Shown here one piece after another: positions 17,881-27,443 of a stretch of DNA of 64,000 nt. Source of the stretch: Bacillus sp. CH30_1T (GTDB lineage: Bacteria; Bacillota; Bacilli; Bacillales; Bacillaceae_B); contig NZ_VTUY01000002.1 in assembly GCF_008364765.1 (NCBI RefSeq), forward strand, positions 188,501 to 252,500. Direction: 5' to 3'. Within the stretch, counting starts at the first letter, position 1, and every line of letters starts with the position of its first letter. The translations under genes and the position numbers were made by a program. The notes below the pieces were generated by a model. The model made no database searches. It was given only the letters and a program-made list of their open reading frames with translations, and was not told where the DNA came from.

Positions 17881-20268
17881 ATGAGCAACGTATACAATAA
17901 TATGATTGAAGTAATCCAGTTAAACAACTCTCTTATTCATTTGTATATTAAAGATATTAATGATTTTATTAAAGTGGATACTTCAGCTCTTGAAACTAAT
18001 CGATCAATGTTTTTAATGGATTATGAAATAAAAAATCAACTACTTGTAAAGCATACAATCACTAATGATGAGAACGAATTTCTATTATACCTATATGTAT
18101 TAGACAACAAGATCTATTTACTTAAAGAAACGACTAAACCATCAACAGTCTCTTCAGAAAATCGTTATTCATTCCATGTTGATAATTATACAAAACAGGC
18201 AACTTTACAACAACTGGGTCTGGCCCGACTTCAGCTTTTAAATGAAAGAATGGAGCCCATCTATGTTATTGAAGACTTCTTCACCACTGAAGAGTTAGAT
18301 GATTCATTTGAATATCCTTTGGACTTGGATTTTGAATTAGGTACTTCTAGATTTATATTGATGTCGAAAGCCAACTATGAAATGTATCATTTAGTTGTGA
18401 CATACGATACTCTCAATAGATGCATACACATTTCTAAAGTGCTTATGAATACTTTACAAGAACATCCTAAGTTAGATGTTGCATTATTTGACCGGAATAA
18501 ACTTATTGTGCACAATCATTATTCCGAGACCCCAAAGACGATAAACTTTAGAAGAATTAAAAAGAAAAAGCCCAAAAAACTATTTGATCTTTCTATTGCC
18601 AGTAATTTTAAAGGCGAACATATACTCTCTATATTAGTAATCAATAAAGCCCGCTATTATATTTATCTAAAACGTAAAGGTATCTATATTGGTAAAAGCA
18701 ACATTTATAATGTAACGGGTCATAAGCCAAGATTGAAAGTGTTTTCAGGAATGAATAACTTCTACATCTTTGGTCGCTTCACTCATTATGCTCACAATTC
18801 CGATCAAAAATACGATTACTTATATTTAAGAAATTCAGAACAACCAATCGGAAAATTCATAAGACCGTTCAAAAACGTTAAAATTCTTAAACGTTATGGC
18901 TTTTTTAAAGTTCCAATTTCTTCTCTTTATATTAATGAAAAAATTCATAATAATTTTTTTGTAGGAAGTAAGGATCGCTTACTTCACAACTTAAAATTGA
19001 AATACCATGATCGAAAAGTAAAAACATTAACCTTCCGTAAATATAAGGATCAGTTAAATGTTATCAGAACCAATTTAAATGGAAATCTCACTTCCACGAT
19101 TATTCCTTATTCTAAGGAATACACTCTAGGAAGTCGAATAAAAATCAGCATCGCTAAAATAGTCTCAGCATTCAATAGTGAACAAGATAAGAATACTAAT
19201 CTTTACTTTGAAAAAAAGAGTGACAAAGCCGATGAGTCCGGGTTCAGAGTCTTTGAAAAGGTAATGGAGGCAGCTACTCCAAAATCAAAGAATTTCTTTA
19301 TATTAAACAAAGATTCAAGTCACTACCCTTACATGAAAAAGAAATACGGAAAAAATGTTATTGAAAAATATAGCTTTAGACATTATCTGTCTATATTTAA
19401 TGCTGATTATTTTATTTCAAGTGAACTTTCTAATCACTTATTAAATGATCGCCTTTATATTGATAGCTTGAGAAACAAGATCATGGAAGTTCCCCTTGTG
19501 TTCTTACAGCACGGAATCATGTTTGCAAAACCAGTGGATAATCCTATGGCATTTGGGTTCCATAAGGACAAGAATTTATATAATATGTACAAATCAGTTA
19601 TCAGCTCAGAACTCGAAGCCGGAGAATTCTATAAAATGAAGTATGATCGAGAAGATTTAATCTTAACAGGATTAGCTACCTTTGATTATGCCAAGTTAGA
19701 ACCGGATGCTGATAAGATTGCATTCATGCCAACTTATAGATACTGGGAAGAGGGACTGATTTACAACAACAAAATCGAGGAAACTTCTTATTATAAGACC
19801 ATAATGAAAGTTATTAAGTCTTTTGAAAAAGAAGGATTGCTAAACCGTTTATTGATTGTCCCACATAATAAATTTTCTCAGTTTATTTATAATAATATGC
19901 CTGAATATAAGCATATTATATCTGACAATCCATCTGAAGCTTTGAAAGTTTCAAATGTATTTATAACAGATTATTCATCAGCGATTTACGATGCACAATT
20001 CAGAGGGGCATATCCTATCTTCTACTGGGAAGAAAAAAATTATCTGATTCGACAATATAAAGCGATCCCTCCTGTAAATGATGAAAATGCACCTGGACCT
20101 ATCGCTTATTCAATTGAGGATCTTATGGAAACAGTTAAGCAAGCGATTGAAGACAACTATGTACTAGAGGATCAATATGTTAATAATTATAAAAAGATTA
20201 ATCATTATGATGATAGACAAAACACATTAAGAATTGTGCAGTTCTTAAAAAAGGACCAAATCATTTAG
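17881..20268 (+). CDS. Large CDP-glycerol glycerophosphotransferase-domain protein (TagF/TagB-like)
   Basis: The protein has 795 residues. The C-terminal half (about 430-790) is a Glyphos_transf (TagB/TagF) domain: PLVFLQHGIMFAKPV, AFMPTYRYWEEG, RLLIVPHNKFSQ, FITDYSSAIYDAQFRGAYPIFYW and NAPGPIAYSIEDL. The N-terminal 430 residues resemble no family I can name. They are rich in beta-type segments and Lys, with no membrane helix. TagF-type enzymes add glycerol-3-phosphate units from CDP-glycerol to a lipid-linked acceptor at the cytoplasmic membrane face. The region is very AT-rich compared with the flanks. It starts after GAGGTGTGTT at an ATG and is convergent with the TagB-like gene. Confidence 0.8.
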   Translation: MSNVYNNMIEVIQLNNSLIHLYIKDINDFIKVDTSALETNRSMFLMDYEIKNQLLVKHTITNDENEFLLYLYVLDNKIYLLKETTKPSTVSSENRYSFHVDNYTKQATLQQLGLARLQLLNERMEPIYVIEDFFTTEELDDSFEYPLDLDFELGTSRFILMSKANYEMYHLVVTYDTLNRCIHISKVLMNTLQEHPKLDVALFDRNKLIVHNHYSETPKTINFRRIKKKKPKKLFDLSIASNFKGEHILSILVINKARYYIYLKRKGIYIGKSNIYNVTGHKPRLKVFSGMNNFYIFGRFTHYAHNSDQKYDYLYLRNSEQPIGKFIRPFKNVKILKRYGFFKVPISSLYINEKIHNNFFVGSKDRLLHNLKLKYHDRKVKTLTFRKYKDQLNVIRTNLNGNLTSTIIPYSKEYTLGSRIKISIAKIVSAFNSEQDKNTNLYFEKKSDKADESGFRVFEKVMEAATPKSKNFFILNKDSSHYPYMKKKYGKNVIEKYSFRHYLSIFNADYFISSELSNHLLNDRLYIDSLRNKIMEVPLVFLQHGIMFAKPVDNPMAFGFHKDKNLYNMYKSVISSELEAGEFYKMKYDREDLILTGLATFDYAKLEPDADKIAFMPTYRYWEEGLIYNNKIEETSYYKTIMKVIKSFEKEGLLNRLLIVPHNKFSQFIYNNMPEYKHIISDNPSEALKVSNVFITDYSSAIYDAQFRGAYPIFYWEEKNYLIRQYKAIPPVNDENAPGPIAYSIEDLMETVKQAIEDNYVLEDQYVNNYKKINHYDDRQNTLRIVQFLKKDQII

Positions 20269-20290
20269 AGGTTTCCTATAACTTCTTTAT

Positions 20291-20326
20291 TATAAAAGAC
20301 CCGCCAAAAATGGCGGGTCTTTTATT
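20291..20326. terminator. Bidirectional terminator between two glycerophosphotransferase genes
   Basis: AAAAGACCCGCCA/TGGCGGGTCTTTT, a 13-bp stem with a 4-base A loop and A/T tails on both sides. Confidence 0.93.
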
Positions 20327-21497
20327 GGTTCCTTAAATGATCGCTTAGCATGTCTACAATATTTTTACTGGCTAATCCTTTAGAGTACTCATTCCATTTC
20401 TCAGAAAATCTTAAAATTCTTTCGTAATCAACGTTTTCTGCTCGAATGATATCTCCTATGTCTTTAGTCGTATACGCAATAGGACCTGGAAGAAATTCAA
20501 GATAATCTTCCCACATTCCCCTTTCCTTCAAGTATTCCTCTAAATCATACAAATAGAAAATGATCGGTCTATTTAATAATGAGTATTCAAATGGGATTGA
20601 AGAATAATCTGTAATGAGAAGATCTGATACAAATAACAATTCATTCATACTATGATAATCAGAAAAGTCATACACCAAATGATCAAACTCGCTTGGAATA
20701 TCTATTTCACTTTTAATAGCCGGGTGTAATTTTATAATAAGTACATACTCCTGCTTTAACTGGCTCAGTAATTCCTCAAGATTCAATTGCAATTGAAAAT
20801 CCTGCAGATCCTTCTCTCGATAGGTCGGCGCATATAATATGACCTTTTTGTTTTTTAAAGAAGGGTATTGCTTATACATATTCTGCACGATTTTCGTTTG
20901 CTTCGAATGATTGAAGAAAATATCTGTTCTTGGAATTCCTGTTCTTACAACCCTTTGATCTTCCACACCAAATGCTTGTTTAAAAATATCAGCCATAGCT
21001 TCAGAACCTACAACTACTTTGTCGAAGCTATTGTAGACTCTTTTAAATCGTTGAATGGCTCTATTCGATCTTGTCTCATTTGAAGGATCTTTTAACCCGA
21101 ACTTTTTTATCGCACCATTTGCATGCCATAACTGGATACATTGAACAGAATCCCTAAACCGAATTTGAGCAAGGAAGCCGTAGTAATTATCAACCATTAC
21201 TACTTTAGAAGTAGCTAAGTGGTAAATCCCCTTCAGAAACTGTACCGGGTTCTTCCATTCAAAAAATAAGGTTGATGCCCCATCCAATTTTGAAAAAGTC
21301 GGATACATTTGTTCTGTAGCTAAAAAAATGATACGACATGTTGAATCTTGTCGTATCATTTCTTTGTATATACTTTGATTATTTTCACTAAAAGACACGA
21401 CAAAGACCACTTTATTCTGTAGAGAAAATCGTTTAAAGAAAGCAAAGATCAAACTAAAAATAAATAAATAAATGGTAATGGCGACTTCTCTAACCAT
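20322..21497 (-). CDS. CDP-glycerol glycerophosphotransferase (TagB-like primase candidate)
   Basis: This 391-residue protein starts with one hydrophobic segment (EVAITIYLFIFSLIFAFF) and carries a Glyphos_transf domain: CIQLWHANGAIKKFG, VVRTGIPRTDIFF, VILYAPTYREKD, YVLIIKLHPAI, LITDYSSIPFEYSLLNRPIIFYLYD and LPGPIAYTTKDI. The conserved His of the LWHANG motif and His/Asp/Ser of KLHP and TDYSS are present. TagB adds the first glycerol phosphate to the ManNAc-GlcNAc-PP lipid. Its start overlaps the tagD stop by 8 nt, so CDP-glycerol synthesis and use are translationally coupled. Size near that of TagB favours primase over polymerase, by inference. Confidence 0.83.
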   Translation of the reverse strand: MVREVAITIYLFIFSLIFAFFKRFSLQNKVVFVVSFSENNQSIYKEMIRQDSTCRIIFLATEQMYPTFSKLDGASTLFFEWKNPVQFLKGIYHLATSKVVMVDNYYGFLAQIRFRDSVQCIQLWHANGAIKKFGLKDPSNETRSNRAIQRFKRVYNSFDKVVVGSEAMADIFKQAFGVEDQRVVRTGIPRTDIFFNHSKQTKIVQNMYKQYPSLKNKKVILYAPTYREKDLQDFQLQLNLEELLSQLKQEYVLIIKLHPAIKSEIDIPSEFDHLVYDFSDYHSMNELLFVSDLLITDYSSIPFEYSLLNRPIIFYLYDLEEYLKERGMWEDYLEFLPGPIAYTTKDIGDIIRAENVDYERILRFSEKWNEYSKGLASKNIVDMLSDHLRNQ

Positions 21498-21888
21498 TAT
21501 TAACTTTTAGAAGATCTTTCTTAATTTTTGTAGTCGAGATTCCGATTGTTCTTGGCAGGTAAACAACTTCACAATAATCCTTTAAAAAGTCAAATTCACC
21601 TTTCCAATCATCACCCATTACAAATATATCAATATCATTATCTACTACATCTGAGATCTTTTGTTCCCAGTCATTTTCAGAAATAACTTCATCAACATAA
21701 CGTATAGATTCCAAAATCATTTTTCTATTTTCAAAGCTATGGTAAGATTTTTTATTTTTTAATGCATTAAATTCATCGGATGATATAGCAACAGTTAGGT
21801 GATCCCCTAATTGTTTAGCTCTCTTCAGTAAATTAATGTGGCCCCAGTGAAGTAAGTCAAATGTTCCGTACGTGATTACTTTCTTCAT
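21490..21888 (-). CDS. tagD: Glycerol-3-phosphate cytidylyltransferase TagD
   Basis: TagD makes CDP-glycerol from CTP and sn-glycerol-3-phosphate, the donor for poly(glycerol phosphate) teichoic acid. The 132-residue cytoplasmic protein has the cytidylyltransferase motifs TYGTFDLLHWGH (nucleotide-binding H14-W-G-H17), RYVDEVI, FVMGDDWKGEFD and the terminal ISTTKIK. Its length is that of B. subtilis TagD (about 129). It has GGAGGAGA just upstream of the ATG and overlaps the following TagB-like gene. A 700-bp AT-rich gap separates it from the next glycerophosphotransferase, which is divergent. Confidence 0.96.
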   Translation of the reverse strand: MKKVITYGTFDLLHWGHINLLKRAKQLGDHLTVAISSDEFNALKNKKSYHSFENRKMILESIRYVDEVISENDWEQKISDVVDNDIDIFVMGDDWKGEFDFLKDYCEVVYLPRTIGISTTKIKKDLLKVNNG

Positions 21889-22589
21889 TTATGTTTCTCC
21901 TCCTAGTAGAAAGATTATAAGAATATTGAAAGTTAGTCCTAAAATGTAAGCTATGAATATATAAATGCAAATCAGCAAGTTTGTTATTATCAAAATACCA
22001 ACTGTGCATAACTTTAACATATTGTCTTTACAATACTGTAATAGTAAAATTACAAATCAATAATAAATGAAACTATTTTCTGACATTAACATATACTACT
22101 AATTCTACTTTACCATTCACTAGTTAGCAATGGGTTCTTATGGGAACAATTTGTGAATCTTTATCCTTATACCCAACATCTTAAAATAATTAACATAAAC
22201 TTTACAATGTTAATATTTTGCATATCTTCTTCTCTTATTTATACTGTTTTGAGATGACTTCTATTTTATTATTCCCCGTTTAATTTTGGCACTAAAATCT
22301 CTGATAACATTGGTCAGTTCATTGAGTGAATTATTTAATTGAAGAAGTTATACTTAACTTAAATGTATTATTTCTTCCTACGGTCGGGTAATCTAACTAG
22401 TGTAAAAATGTCAATTTCATTGACATTTGAAATTATATAGCCTTCACATTATAATACGCTTTAGACTTCTCAGTTTTTTTCTAATCACTTTAAAACCATC
22501 AAAGAATACCAGAACGCCAAACACCATCTCTACTAGAATAGTAAAGTCGTGTATTGTAATGATGCAGTTCATAAAGGAGCTTATTAAAA
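21889..22589. other. Long AT-rich divergent intergenic region
   Basis: About 700 bp without a credible gene lies between tagD and the next glycerophosphotransferase. It must hold the two divergent promoters. I see several A/T tracts but no repeat copy, RNA structure or clear operator. It is markedly more AT-rich than the rest of the window. Confidence 0.5.
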
Positions 22590-23804
22590 ATGACCAGGAA
22601 TAGTAATACTTCTACTTTAGCTAAAGTCAGGAACTTTCTCATAAAAGTGAAACGAGGGGAGAAAATTAAAAAACTATATAAAATAGCCTTTACAGTGATT
22701 GGCAAGTTGCCTGCCAAAAAGAACATGGTGGTCTTTGAAAGCTTTTTAGGTAAACAGTATAGCTGTAATCCTCGTGCCATCTACGAATACATGAAGGAAA
22801 ACTATCCAAACTATGATATGTATTGGAGTATTGACCCTAGATATGCTTCAACATTTGAAGGAAAAGGACTTAAAACCGTAAGAAGGTTTTCCATTGAATG
22901 GTTATTTAAAATGGCACGGGCGAAATACTGGGTGTCTAATAGCCGCCTTCCCATGTGGATACCTAAGCCTAATCACACTATATATTTACAAACATGGCAT
23001 GGAACACCTTTAAAACGGTTAGCTGCAGATATGGATGAAGTTCATATGCCTGGGACTGACACAGAGAAATATAAGAAGAACTTTCTCACCGAAGCAAGCA
23101 GATGGGATTATTTGATTTCTCCCAATCGGTATTCATCAGATATTTTCAAACGAGCATTTGGTTTTGAAAAGGATATGATTGAGTCTGGATACCCACGAAA
23201 TGATTACTTATATAACCATAACAATACCACTACTATTACAGAAATTAAGAAGCGATTAAAGCTTCCATTAGATAAGAAGGTCGTTTTATATGCTCCCACA
23301 TGGAGAGATAATGAGTATTATGATAAGGGAAAATATAAATTCAATTTAAAATTAGACTTAGAACAGATGCAGCAAAAATTAGGTAGCGACTATATTGTTC
23401 TTCTTCGCATGCATTATTTAATCGCGGAAAATCTTGATATTTCTTCTTTCTCTGATTTTGCCTTTGATGTTTCACATCATACGGACATTACTGAGTTGTA
23501 TATTATCTCTGATTTATTAATTACAGATTATTCTTCTGTTTTCTTTGATTACGCGAATTTAAAAAGACCGATGATTTTCTTTGTCTATGATATTGAGAGC
23601 TATAGGGATACGTTAAGAGGATTCTATTTTGATTTTGAGAATCTAGCACCCGGTCCACTTGTTAAAACGACAGAAGAGGTCATTACACATATTCAGCAGC
23701 AAGAACAATTGGACACTGCTAATTTCGAAGATTTCCAGCAGAAGTTTTGTTACTTAGAGAGTGGTCAATCTAGTAAGAGAGTAGTGGATAAAGTTTTTGA
23801 ATAG
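22590..23804 (+). CDS. CDP-glycerol glycerophosphotransferase (TagF-type polymerase candidate)
   Basis: The 404-residue protein has a full Glyphos_transf domain: IYLQTWHGTPLKRLAADM, SPNRYSSDIFKRAFGF, IESGYPRNDYLY, VVLYAPTWRDNEYYD, IVLLRMHYLIAEN, LITDYSSVFFDYANLKRPMIFFVYD and LAPGPLVKTTEEV. This QTWHGTPLK/TDYSSVFFD pattern is closest to polymerases of the TagF type, although TagF usually also carries an N-terminal membrane-targeting half that is absent here. It precedes tagGH and should extend the poly(glycerol phosphate) chain in the cytoplasm. The start follows AAAGGAG. Confidence 0.83.
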   Translation: MTRNSNTSTLAKVRNFLIKVKRGEKIKKLYKIAFTVIGKLPAKKNMVVFESFLGKQYSCNPRAIYEYMKENYPNYDMYWSIDPRYASTFEGKGLKTVRRFSIEWLFKMARAKYWVSNSRLPMWIPKPNHTIYLQTWHGTPLKRLAADMDEVHMPGTDTEKYKKNFLTEASRWDYLISPNRYSSDIFKRAFGFEKDMIESGYPRNDYLYNHNNTTTITEIKKRLKLPLDKKVVLYAPTWRDNEYYDKGKYKFNLKLDLEQMQQKLGSDYIVLLRMHYLIAENLDISSFSDFAFDVSHHTDITELYIISDLLITDYSSVFFDYANLKRPMIFFVYDIESYRDTLRGFYFDFENLAPGPLVKTTEEVITHIQQQEQLDTANFEDFQQKFCYLESGQSSKRVVDKVFE

Positions 23805-23984
23805 GATAACAATTAGAAAGTTACTACTTTTTTTCTTCAACAAACTTATTATTCCATTGCCGAATTTCAAGATCTAGAACATACCAATATCGCCTCAAAT
23901 AAATAGGTTTTACTTACGAACAAATAGTGTATAATCTAAACATGTTAAGTTATACTACTATTTTCAATATAGAAAGGAAACTAT

Positions 23985-24806
23985 ATGAAATCAGCATTAA
24001 CTGTATTTAAAGAACAAATTAACAGCTTCTATCTAATTAGAAGGCTTTCTCTATATGAACTCAAAAGCAGCAATAAAAACAACTATCTAGGTATGCTTTG
24101 GGAAGTATTGAATCCCGGTATCCAACTTGCCATTTACTGGTTCGTTTTCGGGTATGGCTTAAGAACTGCCGGTCAGGGAAGGTCGGATGTGGAGAATGTA
24201 CCTTTCTTTGCATGGCTGCTGGCTGGGATGGTCGTATGGTTCTTCATTAACCCGGCTATCACACAGGCTTCTAAGTCTGTTTACACCAGGATCAAAATGC
24301 TCTCAAAAATGAGTTTTCCTATGAGTGCCATTCCATCATACGTGATTATGTCCAAGTTCTATCCCCATCTTTATTTAACCGCGATATCTATCGTAATACT
24401 TAATTTCATGGGGCAGACTATTAATATTTACTACTTACAATTGCCATACTTCATGTTCTCAGTCATAGCGGTGGTCATCGCTATTTCATTGATTACGTCT
24501 ACTTTATCTACGATCGTTCGTGACGTTCAGATGGTCGTTCAGTCCATTATGAGGATGTTATTATATATGACTCCCATACTCTGGAACATGGAAGACTTAT
24601 TGAACGATCGTCTCATTACTATATTGAAAACAAACCCCTTCTACTACATCGTAGAAGGTTACAGAAGTGCCCTTTTAGGACAAGGCTGGTACTTTATTGA
24701 ACATTTCCAATACACTCTTTATTTCTGGGCTCTTGTTCTCGCCATGTTTGCGTTTGGTTCCTTCATTCATGTCAAGTTCAGAAGACACTTTGTTGATTTT
24801 CTATAA
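23985..24806 (+). CDS. tagG: Teichoic acid ABC exporter permease TagG
   Basis: This is a 273-residue ABC-2 type permease with about six membrane helices. It opens with an amphipathic YLIRRLSLYELKSSNKNNYLG segment typical of polysaccharide/teichoic-acid exporter permeases, followed by MLWEVLNPGIQLAIYWFVFGYG and the PILWNMEDLL helix-linker. TagG with TagH flips undecaprenyl-linked wall teichoic acid to the outside. Its start follows AGAAAGGA and tagH begins 18 nt after its stop. Confidence 0.93.
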   Translation: MKSALTVFKEQINSFYLIRRLSLYELKSSNKNNYLGMLWEVLNPGIQLAIYWFVFGYGLRTAGQGRSDVENVPFFAWLLAGMVVWFFINPAITQASKSVYTRIKMLSKMSFPMSAIPSYVIMSKFYPHLYLTAISIVILNFMGQTINIYYLQLPYFMFSVIAVVIAISLITSTLSTIVRDVQMVVQSIMRMLLYMTPILWNMEDLLNDRLITILKTNPFYYIVEGYRSALLGQGWYFIEHFQYTLYFWALVLAMFAFGSFIHVKFRRHFVDFL

Positions 24807-24824
24807 TGGAAAGTAGAGGATAAA

Positions 24825-25634
24825 ATGTCCAAATCAGTTATTGTTAAAAATGTGTCAAAGAAATATAAGTTATATAATAAACCTTCCGAAAGAATTCTTG
24901 ATATGATTTCACCTAAAAGCTATGGGGAAGATTTCTATGGCTTACGAAATGTCAGCTTTGAGGCTGATGCAGGGGATATCATAGGGTTTGTAGGTGTAAA
25001 TGGTTCCGGTAAATCGACACTGGCCAATATTTTGGCTGGTATCATCCCTGAGACATCAGGTGAGGTAGAAGTGCGTGGGAAAACGGCGTTGATTGCCGTT
25101 TCAGCCGGGTTGAACAATCAATTGACAGGCCGGGAAAACATAGAGCTTAAATGCCTGATGCTTGGCTTCAGCAAGAAAGCGATCAAAGAAGTTGAACCCG
25201 ACATCATTGAATTTTCAGAGCTGGGGAAATTTATTGACCAGCCTGTTAAATCTTATTCAAGCGGGATGAAATCGCGACTAGGGTTCTCTATTTCCGTCCA
25301 TATAGATCCAGACATATTAATCATCGATGAGGCTCTCTCCGTCGGGGATAAAGCTTTCGCTGAAAAAAGTCTGGAAAAAATGAATGAATTTAAAGCCCGG
25401 GGAAAGACCATGTTCTTTGTCAGTCACTCAATTGGGCAAATGAAGAAATTCTGCGAGAAAATTCTCTGGCTTGAATACGGTGAAGTAAAAGAGTTTGGAT
25501 CCGTTAAGGAAGTCATTCCAAAGTACGAGCAATTCTTTAAAGAATATAAGGTCATGTCCAAGGCTGAAAAGAAACAATTCAGAGAAAACGCCATGCGTAA
25601 ACAAAGTGGTCTGGAACCGATGTCTACATCCTAA
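24825..25634 (+). CDS. tagH: Teichoic acid ABC exporter ATPase TagH
   Basis: The 269-residue ATPase has Walker A GVNGSGKST, the Q-loop/ABC signature YSSGMKSRLGFS, Walker B ILIIDEALSVGD and the switch histidine in FFVSHS. It powers export of wall teichoic acid through TagG. B. subtilis TagH is about 527 residues because of a long C-terminal extension with extracytoplasmic parts; here the protein stops soon after the ATPase domain, as in staphylococcal TarH. It is followed by a strong terminator, so tagGH close this transcription unit. Confidence 0.93.
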   Translation: MSKSVIVKNVSKKYKLYNKPSERILDMISPKSYGEDFYGLRNVSFEADAGDIIGFVGVNGSGKSTLANILAGIIPETSGEVEVRGKTALIAVSAGLNNQLTGRENIELKCLMLGFSKKAIKEVEPDIIEFSELGKFIDQPVKSYSSGMKSRLGFSISVHIDPDILIIDEALSVGDKAFAEKSLEKMNEFKARGKTMFFVSHSIGQMKKFCEKILWLEYGEVKEFGSVKEVIPKYEQFFKEYKVMSKAEKKQFRENAMRKQSGLEPMSTS

Positions 25635-25641
25635 TCCTTAT

Positions 25642-25680
25642 AAAATAAACCTGTCCCTTTTAGGGGCAGGTTTATTTTTA
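25642..25680 (+). terminator. Terminator after tagH
   Basis: AAATAAACCTGTCCC pairs with GGGGCAGGTTTATTT (one bulge), followed by a T-run. Confidence 0.88.
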
Positions 25681-25826
25681 CCTTCTTGTTCAATCTAATG
25701 AACTTCATTATATTAATATATTTTACCAAAATTCTCTTTTTTTCGCTTTTTCTTGCTTATTATGTGATAAAATGTCAATATCTTATACCGTTCTAACTAT
25801 CATATGACAAAAAAGGAGAAAAACAA

Positions 25827-26891
25827 GTGAAAAAAACACTATTTACTGTCGCAACTACCGCTGTCCTCTCAACAACATTTGTCGCATCCGCCGCTGCCAA
25901 TTCCCATAAAGTCGAGTCCGGTGACTCCCTTTGGTCCATTGCACGTAAATATGATACATCCGTTGCAATCCTTAAAGATATGAATAAGTTGAAATCCGAC
26001 ATGATTTTCCCAAATCAATTACTCAAGGTAGATACTGACCAAAATGATCAGCCTGCCATTCCACCTTCCAATCCTGCACCACCTGTTCAAACGGGATCTA
26101 CAAAAAAGTACATAGTCAAGTCTGGTGATACGCTTAGCGCTATTGCTTACAGGCATTCTATTACTCTGGCAGAATTACAAAAGTGGAATAACATTAAAAG
26201 TCATTTGATTTATCCTGGGCAGACCCTCGTCGTTACTAAAGGGACCTCTTCTGGTGAACAAGGAAGCGGGAATGTGAGCAATCCTTCTCCTTCTACACCA
26301 CCTAAACAGGGAAGCTCAAGTACATATACGGTCAGATCCGGAGATACTCTCTCCCATATTAGCGTTAAACACAATGTTTCTGTTCAAGATATTAAGCGAC
26401 TAAATAATCTCTCCAATGACCTGATTCATGTTGGCCAGGTTTTGAAAATCGGAAAATCTCAAGGATCACACCCTGCACCACCAACAGAAACAACGCCACC
26501 CAACGAAGAAAGCAATTCATCTTTTAATACAAATAAACTCATTTCTCAAGCAAAAGCACAGCTTGGTGTTCCTTACGTTTGGGGAGGTTCAACCACCTCT
26601 GGATTCGACTGCAGCGGTTTTATCTATTATGCCTTTAACAAGAGTGGCGTGAATGTTTCTCGAACTTCAAGTGAAGGGTACTACAATCGCTCTTATTATG
26701 TAAATAAACCAGCCGTTGGAGATCTCGTCTTTTTTGAAAATACTTACAAAAAAGGGATTTCTCATTTAGGGATTTATGTAGGCGACAACAAGTTTATTCA
26801 TGCTGGTGATAACGGAGTCGAAATTACTAGTTTAGATAATTCATATTGGAAATCAAAATTGGATGGATTTAAGCGTTTTTATGAATTGTAA
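25827..26891 (+). CDS. Secreted LysM x3 - NlpC/P60 DL-endopeptidase
   Basis: The protein is 354 residues from a GTG with AAAAGGAG nine bases upstream. A signal peptide (about 1-25, ends SAAA) is followed by three LysM repeats at about 29-71, 94-138 and 160-204 (each VxSGDTLxxIAxxxxxSVxxLxxxNxLxSDxIxxGQxLxV), separated by Pro/Ser-rich linkers. The C-terminal NlpC/P60 domain (about 240-350) has catalytic Cys in TSGFDCSGFIYY, His in GISHLGIYVG and a polar third residue in FIHAGDN. It hydrolyses the D-Glu/diaminopimelate bond of peptidoglycan, as LytE, LytF or CwlS do. The exact orthologue cannot be fixed. Confidence 0.92.
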   Translation: MKKTLFTVATTAVLSTTFVASAAANSHKVESGDSLWSIARKYDTSVAILKDMNKLKSDMIFPNQLLKVDTDQNDQPAIPPSNPAPPVQTGSTKKYIVKSGDTLSAIAYRHSITLAELQKWNNIKSHLIYPGQTLVVTKGTSSGEQGSGNVSNPSPSTPPKQGSSSTYTVRSGDTLSHISVKHNVSVQDIKRLNNLSNDLIHVGQVLKIGKSQGSHPAPPTETTPPNEESNSSFNTNKLISQAKAQLGVPYVWGGSTTSGFDCSGFIYYAFNKSGVNVSRTSSEGYYNRSYYVNKPAVGDLVFFENTYKKGISHLGIYVGDNKFIHAGDNGVEITSLDNSYWKSKLDGFKRFYEL

Positions 26892-27402
26892 AATTGAATT
26901 GGCCACTACCTGGTACTATGTTCCCAACAGTGAAATGGAAATGTACTACTTGGCAGTGTAAACCGTGGCGCCTCTGTGCACCCGGTTTTTTTATGTCAAA
27001 TCGTCTCTTCACTTAAACTTTTGTTAGTGGTCCGTCCCCCGGTTATTTCTTCTATATGACTTAGGGTTAATTATACTTTTACAGACCATCTTCTCATTTT
27101 CCCGGCAGAATTGCACTTTTGAGAATAGCTATAGAGGTGGACCTAAGCAACATCTTTGGGGTGATAAGAGCTACGACCGCCGCCTGAATAGTAAGAAATT
27201 AATTTCTCAAAGGAATGGCTTCCACCGATTCATCGACGACACGGCCAACATGAATCGATTATGTTGGGTTTGAAGATAGAGGTAACATTCGTTCTGGAGG
27301 TATTAGCGGACTATAATGTTCATTAGTAGCCTTCGGATTAATTTATAAAAGTCGTCCTTTCTTAATTATGCAGTAATATAAATGAGATGAAAAAAAGTGG
27401 CG
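26892..27402. other. Non-coding stretch with a terminator, one repeat copy and a short unassigned open frame
   Basis: 26960-26990 is a terminator-like hairpin (AAACCGTGGCGC with GTGCACCCGGTTT, then T7) after the endopeptidase. A degenerate copy of the dispersed repeat, GGTCCGTCCCC, is at 27029-27039. An open frame of about 50 codons ending at 27262 (containing GDKSYDRRLN) lacks a start and may be a gene remnant; I do not recognise it. Confidence 0.5.
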
Positions 27403-27437
27403 TCAAAAAGTCAGTAACTACTGACTTTTTGGACAGC
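27403..27437 (-). terminator. Terminator of the RRNPP-type regulator
   Basis: GTCCAAAAAGTCAG and CTGACTTTTTGAC form a 13-bp stem around a short loop; the minus strand continues into a T-rich tract. Confidence 0.85.
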
Positions 27438-27443
27438 CCCTTT

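Noticed and set aside
27132-27262. Short frame GDKSYDRRLN... as a gene or transposase remnant
   Set aside because: It has no start codon or site and I cannot match it to a family, so it is only mentioned as an unassigned stretch.
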